From Faecalibacterium taiwanense (lineage in GTDB: Bacteria; Bacillota; Clostridia; Oscillospirales; Ruminococcaceae): a stretch of DNA of 64,000 nt. A program made the translations under genes and the position numbers. Of the stretch, positions 8,945 to 18,028 are shown piece after piece. Position 1 is the first letter of the stretch; each line of letters starts with the position of its first letter. The notes under the pieces are model-generated. The model was not told where the DNA came from and searched no databases. It saw nothing but the letters and a program-made list of their open reading frames with translations. The DNA is taken from assembly GCF_036632915.2 (NCBI RefSeq), contig NZ_CP155552.1:1736001-1800000 (forward strand), written 5' to 3'.

Positions 8945-9853
8945 TTGAAACGTCGAACTTTTCTTGTCTGCACCGCTGCACTTTTTTGCGGTGCGCTTCT
9001 GGCAGGAGGCTGCACTCAAAAAACTTCTCAGCCCGTCCTTCAGCAAATTGAATACTCCAATTTGGCAGATTCGGATACACAAGCTCTTCTTTCCAAGCTT
9101 TTGCAGGATGCCGGCGTATCCGACCTACGGATACAGACCTTCTTTGATCATGTGCAAAAGTTCAACAATGCTGTGGACCCGGCATGGCTCACCACAGGGT
9201 TTGAAAATGCCAAGCCTTCGGATCTGAAATACGATCCTTACTCCATGCAGGACGCATGGACGGAAAAATATGACACCTTCCCCGGCTGGAACTGTCGGAT
9301 CACTGCTTGTGGGCTGTTCGGTGATTTTATCACTGTCACGGGCAAGGCAGACCTTGACTCAGCCGAGGACACCCTGTTTATGGACTATGAAACACTGGAT
9401 TCCGATCCAGAATCCCTTTGCGGCGACGAACGGCAAAAGTTTGATGCGCTTTTTGCCCCGGTTAAAACCACTAATACGACCGATATTCCTACCCATTTGA
9501 AAACGATTCAGCAGGAATGGAAGAAACGCGGTCTCTCCTTCGTGGACGATGATAAGATCCGTCTCGTCTCCGTAGTCCTGCACGATCAGTTCTCTGAAAC
9601 GGACAATTCTCTTATGATCGGTCATGTCGGCGTTATGATTCCCACATCGGATGCGGTATATTTCGTCGAAAAGGTCGCTTTTCAGGAGCCGTATCGCTTG
9701 TTGAAGTTCAAAAATCGAACCGAGTTGAGCGATTATCTGATGCTGAAATACGACAACTCGTGGGGACAGGATACCGCCCACACCTTTATTATGGAAAATT
9801 CAGACCTGATGGACGGCTGGCGCATTCTTGACGAACAGAAAGACGCAAGCTAA
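8945..9853 (+). CDS. DUF4300-like lipoprotein
   Basis: The 302-residue protein starts at TTG 8945, with GAGGTG 8 bases upstream. It has a lipoprotein signal (KRR, hydrophobic core, lipobox LAGGC). The mature part begins LQQIEYSNLADSDTQALL and resembles DUF4300, a secreted Firmicute family of unknown function. It is monocistronic and ends before a strong terminator at 9914. Confidence 0.75.
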   Translation: MKRRTFLVCTAALFCGALLAGGCTQKTSQPVLQQIEYSNLADSDTQALLSKLLQDAGVSDLRIQTFFDHVQKFNNAVDPAWLTTGFENAKPSDLKYDPYSMQDAWTEKYDTFPGWNCRITACGLFGDFITVTGKADLDSAEDTLFMDYETLDSDPESLCGDERQKFDALFAPVKTTNTTDIPTHLKTIQQEWKKRGLSFVDDDKIRLVSVVLHDQFSETDNSLMIGHVGVMIPTSDAVYFVEKVAFQEPYRLLKFKNRTELSDYLMLKYDNSWGQDTAHTFIMENSDLMDGWRILDEQKDAS

Positions 9854-9913
9854 AAGCATCGCATTCGTTGGGAGCCGTTTAGTCTGACAGATCATTCGCC
9901 CTCTGATGCCAAA

Positions 9914-9957
9914 AGGACGCTGCAACCTCTCACCCAGAGGCGGCAGCGTCCTTTTTT
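9914..9957 (+). terminator. Intrinsic terminator
   Basis: AGGACGCTGC (9914-9923) pairs perfectly with GCAGCGTCCT (9943-9952) and is followed by a run of T. It terminates the DUF4300-like gene. Confidence 0.9.
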
Positions 9958-9993
9958 ATATCGGAATGTTTTGTTCGCAGGGGAACTCCGGGC

Positions 9994-10242
9994 TTATGAC
10001 AGGGTATGTATAATGTGCAGAGCCATATCAGCATTTTCTTTGTCCACAAACACCTCTGTGACATACTGCGGTTTTATGCCGAGGGTTCCAATTCTCGCTT
10101 GGTCAAATGTGTTATGCCGATTGACATCTTTGGATTTGCAATAGAATTTAATTCCAGCTGCCGCCAACGCATCCGTGATGCGATTGCATTGGTAAGGGTC
10201 AGAAACTGTTGCAACTAGCGATTTGAAAAAATGCTCTAACAT
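9994..10242 (-). CDS. DUF2007-like small protein
   Basis: The 82-residue soluble protein has two halves: VSDPYQCNRITDALAAAGI, and TEVFVDKENADMALHII near the C-terminus. This resembles DUF2007 'putative signal transducing' proteins, whose function is unknown. A GGAGGT site lies just upstream of the start at 10242. Confidence 0.65.
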   Translation of the reverse strand: MLEHFFKSLVATVSDPYQCNRITDALAAAGIKFYCKSKDVNRHNTFDQARIGTLGIKPQYVTEVFVDKENADMALHIIHTLS

Positions 10243-10265
10243 AAAGAGACCTCCTTGTATACACT

Positions 10266-10388
10266 CTAATCTCGTACAAAGCCATCCGGCACATAATGGT
10301 CGCTGTATCCATTCGGGAGCTGTTCCAACGGTTCGCCGTCAACTTGATATGTCAGGTACATCTCAACAGGCAGGAACTTCTGAATCAA
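10266..10388 (-). CDS. Small ORF after the AraC gene, possibly a fragment
   Basis: From TTG 10388 (GAGAAAG upstream) runs a 40-residue frame with normal coding character, rich in Tyr and Pro (LPNGYSDHYVPDGF). It overlaps the AraC stop region in a different frame. It could be a real micro-protein or the 3' remnant of an enzyme gene. Function unknown. Confidence 0.35.
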   Translation of the reverse strand: MIQKFLPVEMYLTYQVDGEPLEQLPNGYSDHYVPDGFVRD

Positions 10389-10398
10389 GGAATCTTTC

Positions 10399-11262
10399 TC
10401 ATTTTTCAGTAGATTCTTCCAGATTCTTTCGGTACTGTGCCGGACTGACACCATACTCTTTCTTGAATACCCGGCTAAAATAGAGTGGGTTATCATACCC
10501 TACGATCTCTGCAATTTCTCCAATATTGTATTCGGTGTTCTCCAATAAGCTTTGTGCATTTACCATCCGAAGGGACAGGATGTATTGTGCAGGGCTTATT
10601 TTCATGTACAGCTTAAAATTACGGATAAACCAGTTCGTACTGATATGCAGCGATTCTGCGTAATCGTCCACACTGACCTTTGTGTTATAGTTCTCGTTAA
10701 AGTAGGCAACGGCGGCTTCGATTTCTTCCGGGATGCTTGTAGTTGTTTTCTCGCTTTCCTGCTGTTGCCTGCTTACTAAAAGCAGAATGATGTTGAAGAG
10801 AGAAGCAATATAGTCTTCATAGCCATATTCGCATTGTTGCAGTTCCCGGATGATCTTTCGGAACAGCATTTTGTAATCCGGCAGTGTGCCGCTGTAAAAA
10901 ACGTGCTTGTCCAAGGGTATTCCGTGATAGTTCAGGATGTTTTTGACATCGTATCCTGTAAAGTGAATCCAGAACACCTCTGGATGATCTTCTACATAGT
11001 AGACATACTTCTGGATTTCTTTCGGCTGATAAAGCACCATGTGTCCAGAAGTCACCACTTCCTCAACACCATCGAACCAGAAATGTGCTTTACCAGATGC
11101 CACATAGAGGATTTGATAGTCTCTGCGACCCTTTGCCCAAAAAGTAGGTAGCTTAGGGCGTTTTTTCAAGCGATAAGTGCCGCAGCTGCCTACGACCAGC
11201 GGCTTTGAGTAGTCTTTGAAATCCAAACGGGAGTTGTTCAAATATCCTGAGTTGAAATACAT
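10399..11262 (-). CDS. AraC-family transcriptional regulator of the galactoside locus
   Basis: Starting at ATG 11262 (GAGGAGG 8 bases upstream) gives 287 residues. The N-terminal half is a cupin-type ligand-binding domain (GRRDYQILYVASGKAHF). The C-terminal 100 residues hold two helix-turn-helix motifs, the second ending in the AraC signature IGEIAEIVGYDNPLYFSRVFKKEYG. It is transcribed away from the sugar transporter and lacZ, the usual layout for a regulator that activates its neighbours in response to a sugar. The inducer is not determinable here; lactose or another beta-galactoside is the obvious guess. Confidence 0.9.
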   Translation of the reverse strand: MYFNSGYLNNSRLDFKDYSKPLVVGSCGTYRLKKRPKLPTFWAKGRRDYQILYVASGKAHFWFDGVEEVVTSGHMVLYQPKEIQKYVYYVEDHPEVFWIHFTGYDVKNILNYHGIPLDKHVFYSGTLPDYKMLFRKIIRELQQCEYGYEDYIASLFNIILLLVSRQQQESEKTTTSIPEEIEAAVAYFNENYNTKVSVDDYAESLHISTNWFIRNFKLYMKISPAQYILSLRMVNAQSLLENTEYNIGEIAEIVGYDNPLYFSRVFKKEYGVSPAQYRKNLEESTEK

Positions 11263-11511
11263 CCCTGCGTCCTCCTCATCTTCAGAGATTTTACAGTGAT
11301 TTGGGAAATGTTCTATCAAAAAATTACAAACTCTTTGATTTTGTGCATATTCTGTTCCATCTTGTCTATATCTTTTCGTTCCATTAGATTCTATAATATT
11401 TTCAGACGGAACGCAAGAGATTTGGGCAACTTGCGTAATGAGAATTCCAGTCTGAAGTGCGCAGCAGATTGGTCGCGCCCACACAAAACAAGCAAGATGG
11501 GAGAAAGCACA

Positions 11512-12882
11512 ATGACTGAGAAACGTTATCTAAAGTGGTATAATAAAGTCGGCTATGGTTCAGGCGATATTGCAGGCAACGTGGTGTATGCATTCCTGTC
11601 CTCCTTCGTCATGATCTATCTGACCAACACCGTTGGCCTGAACCCCGGTATTGTCGGCACTCTGATTGCAGTTTCCAAACTGCTGGACGGTGTGACGGAC
11701 ATTTTCTTTGGTTCTTTGATTGACAAAACGCATTCTAAGATGGGCAAAGCCCGTCCTTGGATGCTGTACGGCTACATTGGCTGTGCCATTACGCTGGTGG
11801 CAATTTTCGCCATCCCGACCAATCTGGGACAGTTTGCACAGTACGCATGGTTCCTGATCGCATATACTCTGCTGAACGCTGTATTCTACACTGCCAACAA
11901 CATTGCTTACTCTGCACTGACTGCTCTCGTCACGAAGAACAGTGCCGAACAGGTCGAGATGGGTTCCTGGCGTTTCATGTTCGCCTTTGCCACCAGCCTG
12001 CTCATCCAGTCCATCACGCTGGGTGCTGTTACGGCATTGGGCGGTGGTGCTGCCGGTTGGCGCACTGTTGCAATCATCTACGCCATCATCGGTCTGCTTG
12101 TCAACACCCTCTCCGTTCTCTCCGTGAAGGAACTGCCGGAAGGCGAATTGGTGGATACCACCAACAAAAAGGAAATCGAGCAGGACGAAAAGTACAATCT
12201 GGTTCAGGCTGCAAAGCTGCTTGCTGGTAACAAATATTATATGATGATTTGCGTCACCTACATTTTGCAGCAGATCTACGGTGCCATGATCAGCATGGGC
12301 ACCTACTATGCAACCTACATCCTTGGCAACCAGAATCTGTTCGGTGTATTCTCTTGGGCAATCAACATTCCTCTGATCATCGCACTGGTGTTCACCCCGA
12401 CCTTGGTTGCAAAGTGGAATGGAATGTATAAGCTGAATGTGATGAGCTATACTCTGGCAACGATTTCTCGTGCACTGGTTGCTGTAGCTGGTTACATGGG
12501 CAGCGGCAATGTGACCTTGATGCTGCTCTTTACTGCAATCGCAGCTCTTGGTCAGGGTCCTTGGCAGGGCGATATGAACGCTGTAATCGCAGCCTGCTCT
12601 GAATATACTTGGCTGACGAAGCATAAGCGCGTGGATGGCACGATGTACTCCTGCACTTCTCTCGGTGTGAAGCTGGGCGGCGGTCTGGGTACTGCCATCA
12701 CCGGCTGGCTGCTGGCAGCAAGCCATTTTGACAGCGCTCTGACCGTTCAGCCGGATTCCTGCATCAATATGCTGAAGATCATGTATCTGGTGATTCCGTT
12801 TGCTCTGGATGCCATCATCACCTTCATTCTGTCTCATCTGAAAGTTGAAGAAGCAAATGAAAAACTGCGTGCAGCAGTCTGA
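11512..12882 (+). CDS. GPH-family sugar:cation symporter
   Basis: The 456-residue polytopic protein with about 12 membrane helices belongs to the glycoside-pentoside-hexuronide family. It shows VGYGSGDIAGNVVYAF at the N-terminus and DIFFGSLIDKTHSKMGKARPW after helix 2, the classical GPH signature. ATG 11512 is chosen over upstream frames because GGGAGAAAG precedes it and family members start here. There is no C-terminal IIA-like domain as in LacS. With lacZ directly downstream it most likely imports lactose or another beta-galactoside with a cation. Confidence 0.9.
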   Translation: MTEKRYLKWYNKVGYGSGDIAGNVVYAFLSSFVMIYLTNTVGLNPGIVGTLIAVSKLLDGVTDIFFGSLIDKTHSKMGKARPWMLYGYIGCAITLVAIFAIPTNLGQFAQYAWFLIAYTLLNAVFYTANNIAYSALTALVTKNSAEQVEMGSWRFMFAFATSLLIQSITLGAVTALGGGAAGWRTVAIIYAIIGLLVNTLSVLSVKELPEGELVDTTNKKEIEQDEKYNLVQAAKLLAGNKYYMMICVTYILQQIYGAMISMGTYYATYILGNQNLFGVFSWAINIPLIIALVFTPTLVAKWNGMYKLNVMSYTLATISRALVAVAGYMGSGNVTLMLLFTAIAALGQGPWQGDMNAVIAACSEYTWLTKHKRVDGTMYSCTSLGVKLGGGLGTAITGWLLAASHFDSALTVQPDSCINMLKIMYLVIPFALDAIITFILSHLKVEEANEKLRAAV

Positions 12883-12918
12883 TAACAAGCCATTATCATT
12901 TCTCCTTCATCTGCTGTT

Positions 12919-12948
12919 CCCCGGAGGAATCCAGCGATTCCTCCGGGG
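12919..12948 (+). promoter_or_regulatory. Strong hairpin between transporter and lacZ
   Basis: Thirteen bases (12919-12931) pair perfectly with 12936-12948 around a CAGC loop. No T run follows on the plus strand, so it is not a standard terminator. It may stabilise the upstream message or set unequal expression of the two genes. Confidence 0.6.
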
Positions 12949-12996
12949 AGGCTGGAGAAATATTATAAAATTATAAAAGGTAAATGAGGAAATACT

Positions 12997-15900
12997 ATGG
13001 CTGCATTTGATTTTGCAAAAGTAAAAGACCCCACCTTTTTCAAGGAAAACGTGCTGAATGCTCATGCAAGTTTCCGTACTTACGCTTCCCGCGAAGAATA
13101 TCGGACAGGCTCCTCTTCTTTGGCGCTGAAGCTGGACGGTATCTGGAAATTCGCCTACGCAAAAAACTACACCAGTGCCATCCCCGGCTTTGAAAAGACA
13201 GATTACGATTGCAGCGGCTGGGATGACATTCATGTTCCGGCACACATCCAGATGGAGGGCTACGACATTCCCCAGTACGCGAATATTCAGTATCCGTGGG
13301 ATGGCCGTGAAGAAGTACAGCCGGGTGAGATCCCGCAGCGGTTCAATCCGGTGGCAAGCTATGTAAAATACTTCGAGCTGCCGGAATCCATGCAGGGCAA
13401 GCCCGTCCACATCGAGTTCGAGGGTGTGGAAAGCGGCATGGCTCTTTGGCTGAACGGGTCTTATGTGGGTTACACCGAGGACAGCTTCTCCGCACACGCA
13501 TTCGATCTGACTCCCTATCTCCAGCCGGGCGTGAACAAACTTGCTGTGCAGGTGTTCAAGTGGACTTCCTCCAGCTGGTGCGAAGATCAGGACTTCTTCC
13601 GCTTCTCCGGCATCTTCCGCAGCGTGTGGCTGTACGCCATCCCCACCGTGCATCTGGAAGATGTATCCGTCAAAACGCTGTTTGCCGGGGATGATTTTAC
13701 TCATTCCACGCTGGAAGTTGCATTGCAGGTGGAGGGTAAGGGCGCAGCCCGTCTGACCCTGCGCCGCAGTGAGCTGGAAGTGTTCTCCGAAGAAATCGCA
13801 CTGAACGGCGGTTCTGCTCTGTTCAGCCATGCGGTGGAGAACCCCCACCTGTGGAGTGCAGAGGACCCGGCTCTGTATGAACTGGAAATCGAGCTGCTGG
13901 ACGATGCAGGCCATCTGGTAGAGGTGACCGGGCAGAAAGTCGGTTTCCGCAAGTTCGAGCTGAAGAACAATCGGATGCTGCTCAACGGCAAGCGCATCGT
14001 GTTCAAGGGTGCCAACCGTCATGAGTTCAGCTCCATTACGGGTCGTGCTGTGGGCGTACACACCCATGAGGAACTGCTTCGGGACATCATCACCATGAAG
14101 CAGAACAACATCAATGCCATCCGCACCAGCCATTACCAGAATCAGGATGCACTGTACGACCTGTGCGACGAGTATGGTCTGTATCTGATTGCAGAGAACA
14201 ATCTGGAATCCCATGGCACATGGGATATCCATCAGGCGGGCTTTCGCGACATCGAGGGCGTTTTGCCCAATGATAAGCCGGAGTGGAAAGCTGTCTTGTT
14301 TGACCGCATGAATTCCACTTACCAGCGTGATAAAAACCATCCTGCTGTTCTGATCTGGTCTCTGGGCAACGAATCGTTTGGCGGTGAGACCCTGCTCCAG
14401 ATGGCAGAGATGGTCCGCCGCTTTGATGACACCCGTCTGGTGCATTACGAAGGTGTGGTCAATGATCCCCGCTTCCTCAAAACCACCGATATCGAGAGCC
14501 ATATGTACAGCACTGTGAAGGACATTAAAGAGTATCTGGCACAGGGCGATAAGCGGCCTTATATCGAGTGCGAATATTCTCATGCTATGGGCAACTCCAA
14601 CGGTGCTTTGCACAAGTACACGGAACTTGCCGACCAGAAGAACTGCGGCTATCAGGGCGGCTTTATCTGGGATTACATCGACCAGTCCATCTGGAAAAAA
14701 GACCGCTACGGCAAGTGGTTCCAAGCCTACGGCGGCGACTTCGGTGAGCGTCCTACCGACTATAATTTCAGCGGAAACGGCATTGCCTATGGTGGTGACC
14801 GTGCTCCTTCTCCCAAGATGCAGGAGGTCAAGTTCTGCTATCAGAACATCGCCGTTTCCATCGACAACTCTGGCTTTGAAGTCTGGAATAAGAACCTGTT
14901 CACCTCTACGGATGCTTTCGACTGCGTTGCACTGCTGCATCGTGATGGAAAGTTGTATCAGCAACAGGAACTGACCAATATTGATGTTGCTCCCGAAGAA
15001 CGTTCCAGCTTCCCGCTGCCGTTTATGGTCCCTGCGCTCCCCGGTGAATATGCAGTGACCATCAGCTTCCGTTTGAAGGAGGACACCAGCTGGGCAAAGA
15101 AAGGTCATGAAGTCGCCTTTGGACAGGGTGTGATCGCTGTGGTTCGTTCCATTCCCAGCAAGAAGGTCACGCCGTTTACCGTTACGCACGGTACACACAA
15201 CATCGGTGTCCGGGGCGAGAATTTCGATGTTTTGTTCTCCGATCTGAACGGCGGTCTGACTTCCTACCGCTATGCCGGCAAGGAGATGATTCAGGAGATT
15301 CCCCGTCCCAACTTCTGGCGCGCTCCCACCGACAACGACTGCGGCAACAACATGGGCGGCGTTCGCGGTCAGTGGAAGCTGGCAAGCCTGTACGCTACCG
15401 CCAAGGGCATCGGCAAGGAGATCCCGTCTGTTCATGGCGGCACCATCCTCCAGAACCCCACCTGCGAGGTGGAAGCCGACAGCGTAGTCGTGACCTATCT
15501 CTATAACCTCCAGACCAGCCCCGCAGCAGAGTGCAGCTTACAGTACCGTGTGTTCGGTGATGGCCGCATCCAGACCACCCTGCACTATGACCCGGTGGAA
15601 GGACTTGCAGCAATGCCGGAGTTCGGCGTACTGTTCAAGATCGACGCTGACTACGACACGGTGGAGTGGTACGGAAACGGCCCTGCGGAGACCTACTGGG
15701 ATCGTCAGCATGGTGCAAAGCTGGGCATTTACCAGAACAAGGTCGCAGACAACATGGCACAGTACCTTGTGCCGCAGGAGTGCGGTGCAAAGACCGCTGT
15801 GCGCTGGGCAAAGGTAGTGGACCGCAAGGGTCGCGGGCTGCTGTTTACCGCAGATGCCGCAAAGCCCATGTTCTTCTCTGCGCTGCCCTACACTCCCCAT

Positions 15901-16080
15901 GAAATGGAGAGTGCCAAGCATCCCTACGAGCTGCCCCCGGTCCATTACACGGTCATCCGTGCTATGGGCGAGCAGATGGGCGTTGGCGGCGATGACAGCT
16001 GGGGCGCCAATGTCCACCCGGAGTATATTCCTGATGTGACCAAGCCTGTGGAGTTCACCTTTACGTTCCGTGGCATCTGA
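12997..16080 (+). CDS. lacZ: Beta-galactosidase, glycoside hydrolase family 2
   Basis: The 1027-residue enzyme has the full LacZ length. It hydrolyses terminal beta-galactosides such as lactose in the cytoplasm. An N-terminal sugar-binding domain is followed by the catalytic barrel. The acid/base is Glu459 in SLGNESFGG and the nucleophile Glu526 in IECEYSHAMGNS. The C-terminal small-chain domain shows WYGNGPAETYWDR. No signal peptide is present. The ribosome site GAGGAA precedes ATG 12997. It pairs with the GPH transporter upstream, so the locus imports and cleaves a beta-galactoside, probably under the AraC regulator. Confidence 0.97.
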   Translation: MAAFDFAKVKDPTFFKENVLNAHASFRTYASREEYRTGSSSLALKLDGIWKFAYAKNYTSAIPGFEKTDYDCSGWDDIHVPAHIQMEGYDIPQYANIQYPWDGREEVQPGEIPQRFNPVASYVKYFELPESMQGKPVHIEFEGVESGMALWLNGSYVGYTEDSFSAHAFDLTPYLQPGVNKLAVQVFKWTSSSWCEDQDFFRFSGIFRSVWLYAIPTVHLEDVSVKTLFAGDDFTHSTLEVALQVEGKGAARLTLRRSELEVFSEEIALNGGSALFSHAVENPHLWSAEDPALYELEIELLDDAGHLVEVTGQKVGFRKFELKNNRMLLNGKRIVFKGANRHEFSSITGRAVGVHTHEELLRDIITMKQNNINAIRTSHYQNQDALYDLCDEYGLYLIAENNLESHGTWDIHQAGFRDIEGVLPNDKPEWKAVLFDRMNSTYQRDKNHPAVLIWSLGNESFGGETLLQMAEMVRRFDDTRLVHYEGVVNDPRFLKTTDIESHMYSTVKDIKEYLAQGDKRPYIECEYSHAMGNSNGALHKYTELADQKNCGYQGGFIWDYIDQSIWKKDRYGKWFQAYGGDFGERPTDYNFSGNGIAYGGDRAPSPKMQEVKFCYQNIAVSIDNSGFEVWNKNLFTSTDAFDCVALLHRDGKLYQQQELTNIDVAPEERSSFPLPFMVPALPGEYAVTISFRLKEDTSWAKKGHEVAFGQGVIAVVRSIPSKKVTPFTVTHGTHNIGVRGENFDVLFSDLNGGLTSYRYAGKEMIQEIPRPNFWRAPTDNDCGNNMGGVRGQWKLASLYATAKGIGKEIPSVHGGTILQNPTCEVEADSVVVTYLYNLQTSPAAECSLQYRVFGDGRIQTTLHYDPVEGLAAMPEFGVLFKIDADYDTVEWYGNGPAETYWDRQHGAKLGIYQNKVADNMAQYLVPQECGAKTAVRWAKVVDRKGRGLLFTADAAKPMFFSALPYTPHEMESAKHPYELPPVHYTVIRAMGEQMGVGGDDSWGANVHPEYIPDVTKPVEFTFTFRGI

Positions 16081-16107
16081 TGATTGCCCGCAAATGAGGT
16101 GTTCTCT

Positions 16108-16236
16108 GTGAAAAAAGCGAAAGATCAGCCTGAATCTGAACCAGCCGAACTAGCATCCCTTGTTGGAGAACGAATCAGAAAGATCCGCAAAGAAGAGGGG
16201 TTAAGCCTAGAGCTTTTTGCTTTAAGCCATCAATGA
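16108..16236 (+). pseudogene. Truncated XRE-family regulator
   Basis: From GTG 16108 runs a 42-residue frame whose second half, ASLVGERIRKIRKEEGLSLELFAL, is the first helix-turn of an XRE/Cro domain. It stops exactly where the recognition helix should begin, so DNA binding is lost. The break marks the edge between lacZ-linked chromosome and the mobile patchwork to the right. Confidence 0.6.
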
Positions 16237-16257
16237 GCCACCAGCCGCAAGTGCAGG

Positions 16258-16508
16258 GTGGAAAACTTCCGCGCCCTTGCGCCTGATAAAAATTGGAACT
16301 TTGATTTTCTCGCCCGACTTTGCCACGGTGGGACGATCAAAGGAGCGTGCGTTTGAACAAAAAGAAAAAGTCCATAAATACTTCCCCTTATCCCGATGAA
16401 GTCATTGACCGTCTGGCGCGGGCATTCTACCCGGCCATCCTTGTCTGCTGGAACAGCGCGGAAGGCCAGCGGTCACTTGTCGGGGCGGAGGCCCCTCCAT
16501 CTTGCTAA
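16258..16508 (+). pseudogene. Remnants of two small mobile-element ORFs
   Basis: Two short frames overlap by three bases. The first (16258-16356, 32 residues) ends NFDFLARLCHGGTIKGACV. The second starts at TTG 16353 and reads PDEVIDRLARAFYPAIL, then EGQR, like the small acidic proteins of Clostridia elements that normally continue with an E/W/K-rich tail. Here it runs instead into the conserved repeat at 16475, so its end is replaced. Their function is unknown. Confidence 0.45.
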
Positions 16509-16576
16509 CGCAAGACCGTTCGGTCGCTTAAAAGCCCCACTGGGGCTTTCATTGCTCCGCTGCGCTGCGCAAACGC
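16475..16576 (+). repeat. Conserved repeat, copy 1 (about 95 bp)
   Basis: This copy has the same order of elements as 22586-22675: CTTGTCGGGGC, a GGCCCCTCCATC block, a GCTAACGCA block, GTCGCTTAAAAGCCCC and a GGGGCTTTCATTGCT hairpin arm. The hairpin AAAGCCCC/GGGGCTTT resembles a terminator. Such blocks are common near mobilization functions, but the role is not known to me. Confidence 0.6.
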
Positions 16577-17132
16577 GAGCTTGCCTATGGCAGGCGGAAC
16601 AGGCCCATCATGCAAACAACGAAAAACAGGAAGTTCCCACTGGGGAACTCCCTGTTGTACATATCGCTATCGTCTGTGGCTTTTGGCAGGGTGCGTCCGG
16701 GTGCTGGGTATTCGTAAAACAGTTTTCGAGAAATGACACGGCAACTGCCTGTCAGGATTGGTTACGAGTACCCGGCTAGGCCAAGGAAGCATCAAGTCCC
16801 ATGTCCGCACCGTCAAGGTATTGGATATGGGACTTTTTGCATTTCAGGAACGTGTACACCTCTGGAAAGGTGTAACACACTAGACTTTGTAGCAAAGTTG
16901 TGTGCCAAGGGTGCTGCGCCCCTTTAGAATCCCTGCTCACATCGCCTGTGGGCGATGTGGATTCGCCGCATAGAAAGCTCTCACAAAGGCGCACCCGGCT
17001 GTTTGCGGCGAGGAAAAGGCACTTCTGCGGAAGTGTAATAACCCACTATGACACTTTCATCCCTGCGGCCTGCAAAGTGCCGTGGGCTCTCCGAGGGGGA
17101 ACGGTTGTATAAGGTACGTTTCGGACGAATCG
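16577..17132 (+). other. Non-coding, hairpin-rich stretch
   Basis: No convincing gene lies in these 550 bases. Several inverted repeats do: GTTCCC/GGGGAAC near 16635; AAGTCCCAT/ATGGGACTT followed by T (16795-16839, terminator-like); CACATCGCC (16938-16946) with GGCGATGTG (16951-16959). It could be a processed remnant, an untranslated leader or part of a transfer origin. Confidence 0.5.
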
Positions 17133-17173
17133 CTGCGTACGTGCGTACGGAAGGTTGGTACGCACGTACGCAG
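17133..17173. repeat. Perfect 16-bp inverted repeat
   Basis: CTGCGTACGTGCGTAC (17133-17148) is mirrored exactly at 17158-17173 around a 9-base spacer. It lies about 60 bases upstream of the yjdF promoter. Candidates are a regulator operator, a recombinase site or an oriT hairpin. Confidence 0.7.
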
Positions 17174-17235
17174 TAAAACAGCCAAATTCTCGTATATATG
17201 GGTGGTCATTTGACCACGAGTGTGGTATACTTCAC

Positions 17236-17263
17236 TTGGAAAACCAATTAAGGTAGATATAAT
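17236..17263 (+). promoter_or_regulatory. Promoter of the yjdF transcript
   Basis: TTGGAA (17236-17241) and TATAAT (17258-17263) are 16 bases apart and point at the structured leader of yjdF. Confidence 0.65.
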
Positions 17264-17309
17264 GCACAGGGATGTGCTTTATATAATAAAAGCAGGATAA
17301 AAACGCAAC

Positions 17310-17430
17310 GCATTTCTTTCTGAGAGATGCCAGAGCTGGTAGGTAGCCCAGCCGTCTACACCGCACGGTGTAGGTAAGTAACCTTCCCCTCCGGGTTGTC
17401 CGTTCCTGTAAGGATTTATTTCAGGAGGGT
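17310..17430 (+). promoter_or_regulatory. yjdF-type riboswitch leader
   Basis: The leader holds a series of stems, among them CTACACC/GGTGTAG (about 17356-17373), with conserved-looking single strands (GAGAGATGCCAGAGCTGG; TAAGTAACCTTCCCCTCCGGG). It ends directly in the AGGAGGG site of a yjdF homologue. The yjdF RNA motif is known upstream of this gene in Bacillus and other Firmicutes and responds to azaaromatic compounds. The assignment rests on position and general form, not on a covariance search. Confidence 0.7.
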
Positions 17431-17436
17431 TTCGTT

Positions 17437-17853
17437 ATGGATATTGATTCTACAAAGCTGACTGTATTTTTTGAGGCTCCATTCTGGATTGGAGTATTTG
17501 AACGTATTGAGAGAAGAAAGCTTTCAGTGTGTAAAGTCGTGTTTGGTGCAGAACCAAAGGACTATGAAGTCTGGGAGTATCTGCTCAAAAATTACAGTCG
17601 GCTGCGCTTCAGTCCATCTGTTGAGACAGTTGTAAAGAAAGAGTCTGTGAACCCAAAGCGATTGCAACGGCAAATCCGAAAGGAAACAGTTGCCACAGGA
17701 ATCGGTACAAAGTCACAGCAGGCGTTGCAAATGCAGCGAGAAGAAAACAAGCTGGTGCGAAAAGCACTTAGCCGTAAACAACGCGAAGCAGAAAAGCAGC
17801 GTCAGTTTGAACTGAAACAGCAGAAGCGAAAGGAAAAGCATCGGGGCAGATAA
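17437..17853 (+). CDS. yjdF: YjdF family protein (DUF2992)
   Basis: The 138-residue protein starts KLTVFFEAPFWIGVFERIE, includes VCKVVFGAEPKDYEVWEYLL and ends in a very basic helical tail (QMQREENKLVRKAL, then KQQKRKEKHRGR), the hallmark of YjdF/DUF2992. Its biochemical role is unknown; the family is tied to a riboswitch that senses azaaromatic compounds, suggesting a part in coping with them. The ribosome site CAGGAGGG lies at the end of the riboswitch-like leader, so control is probably at translation. It sits in a mobile patchwork, not among housekeeping genes. Confidence 0.88.
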   Translation: MDIDSTKLTVFFEAPFWIGVFERIERRKLSVCKVVFGAEPKDYEVWEYLLKNYSRLRFSPSVETVVKKESVNPKRLQRQIRKETVATGIGTKSQQALQMQREENKLVRKALSRKQREAEKQRQFELKQQKRKEKHRGR

Positions 17854-17876
17854 TGCCCCTTTGCTTTTATCTAGCA

Positions 17877-17904
17877 GGGTTTGGGGCAGGCACGCCCCAA
17901 CAAG
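17877..17904 (+). repeat. GGGTTTGGGGCA element, copy 1
   Basis: TTTGGGGCAGGCACGCCCCAACAAG contains the short hairpin TGGGGC/GCCCCA. A near copy occurs at 63697-63721. The role is unknown. Confidence 0.5.
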
Positions 17905-18028
17905 AAGCAGTCCCAAAGGGGCAAGAATTTTCAAGTATTGAAAATTTGTGGCCACGGGACGATTCTTGCTCTCACGAAAACCCACACTTTTTGAAAATCC
18001 GCTTTTCACAGCCAAAGGAGGATGCACC

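Noticed and set aside
12907..15435. An 842-codon minus-strand open frame opposite lacZ
   Set aside because: It mirrors the codon pattern of lacZ, whose catalytic motifs are certain. There is no start signal or recognisable domain.
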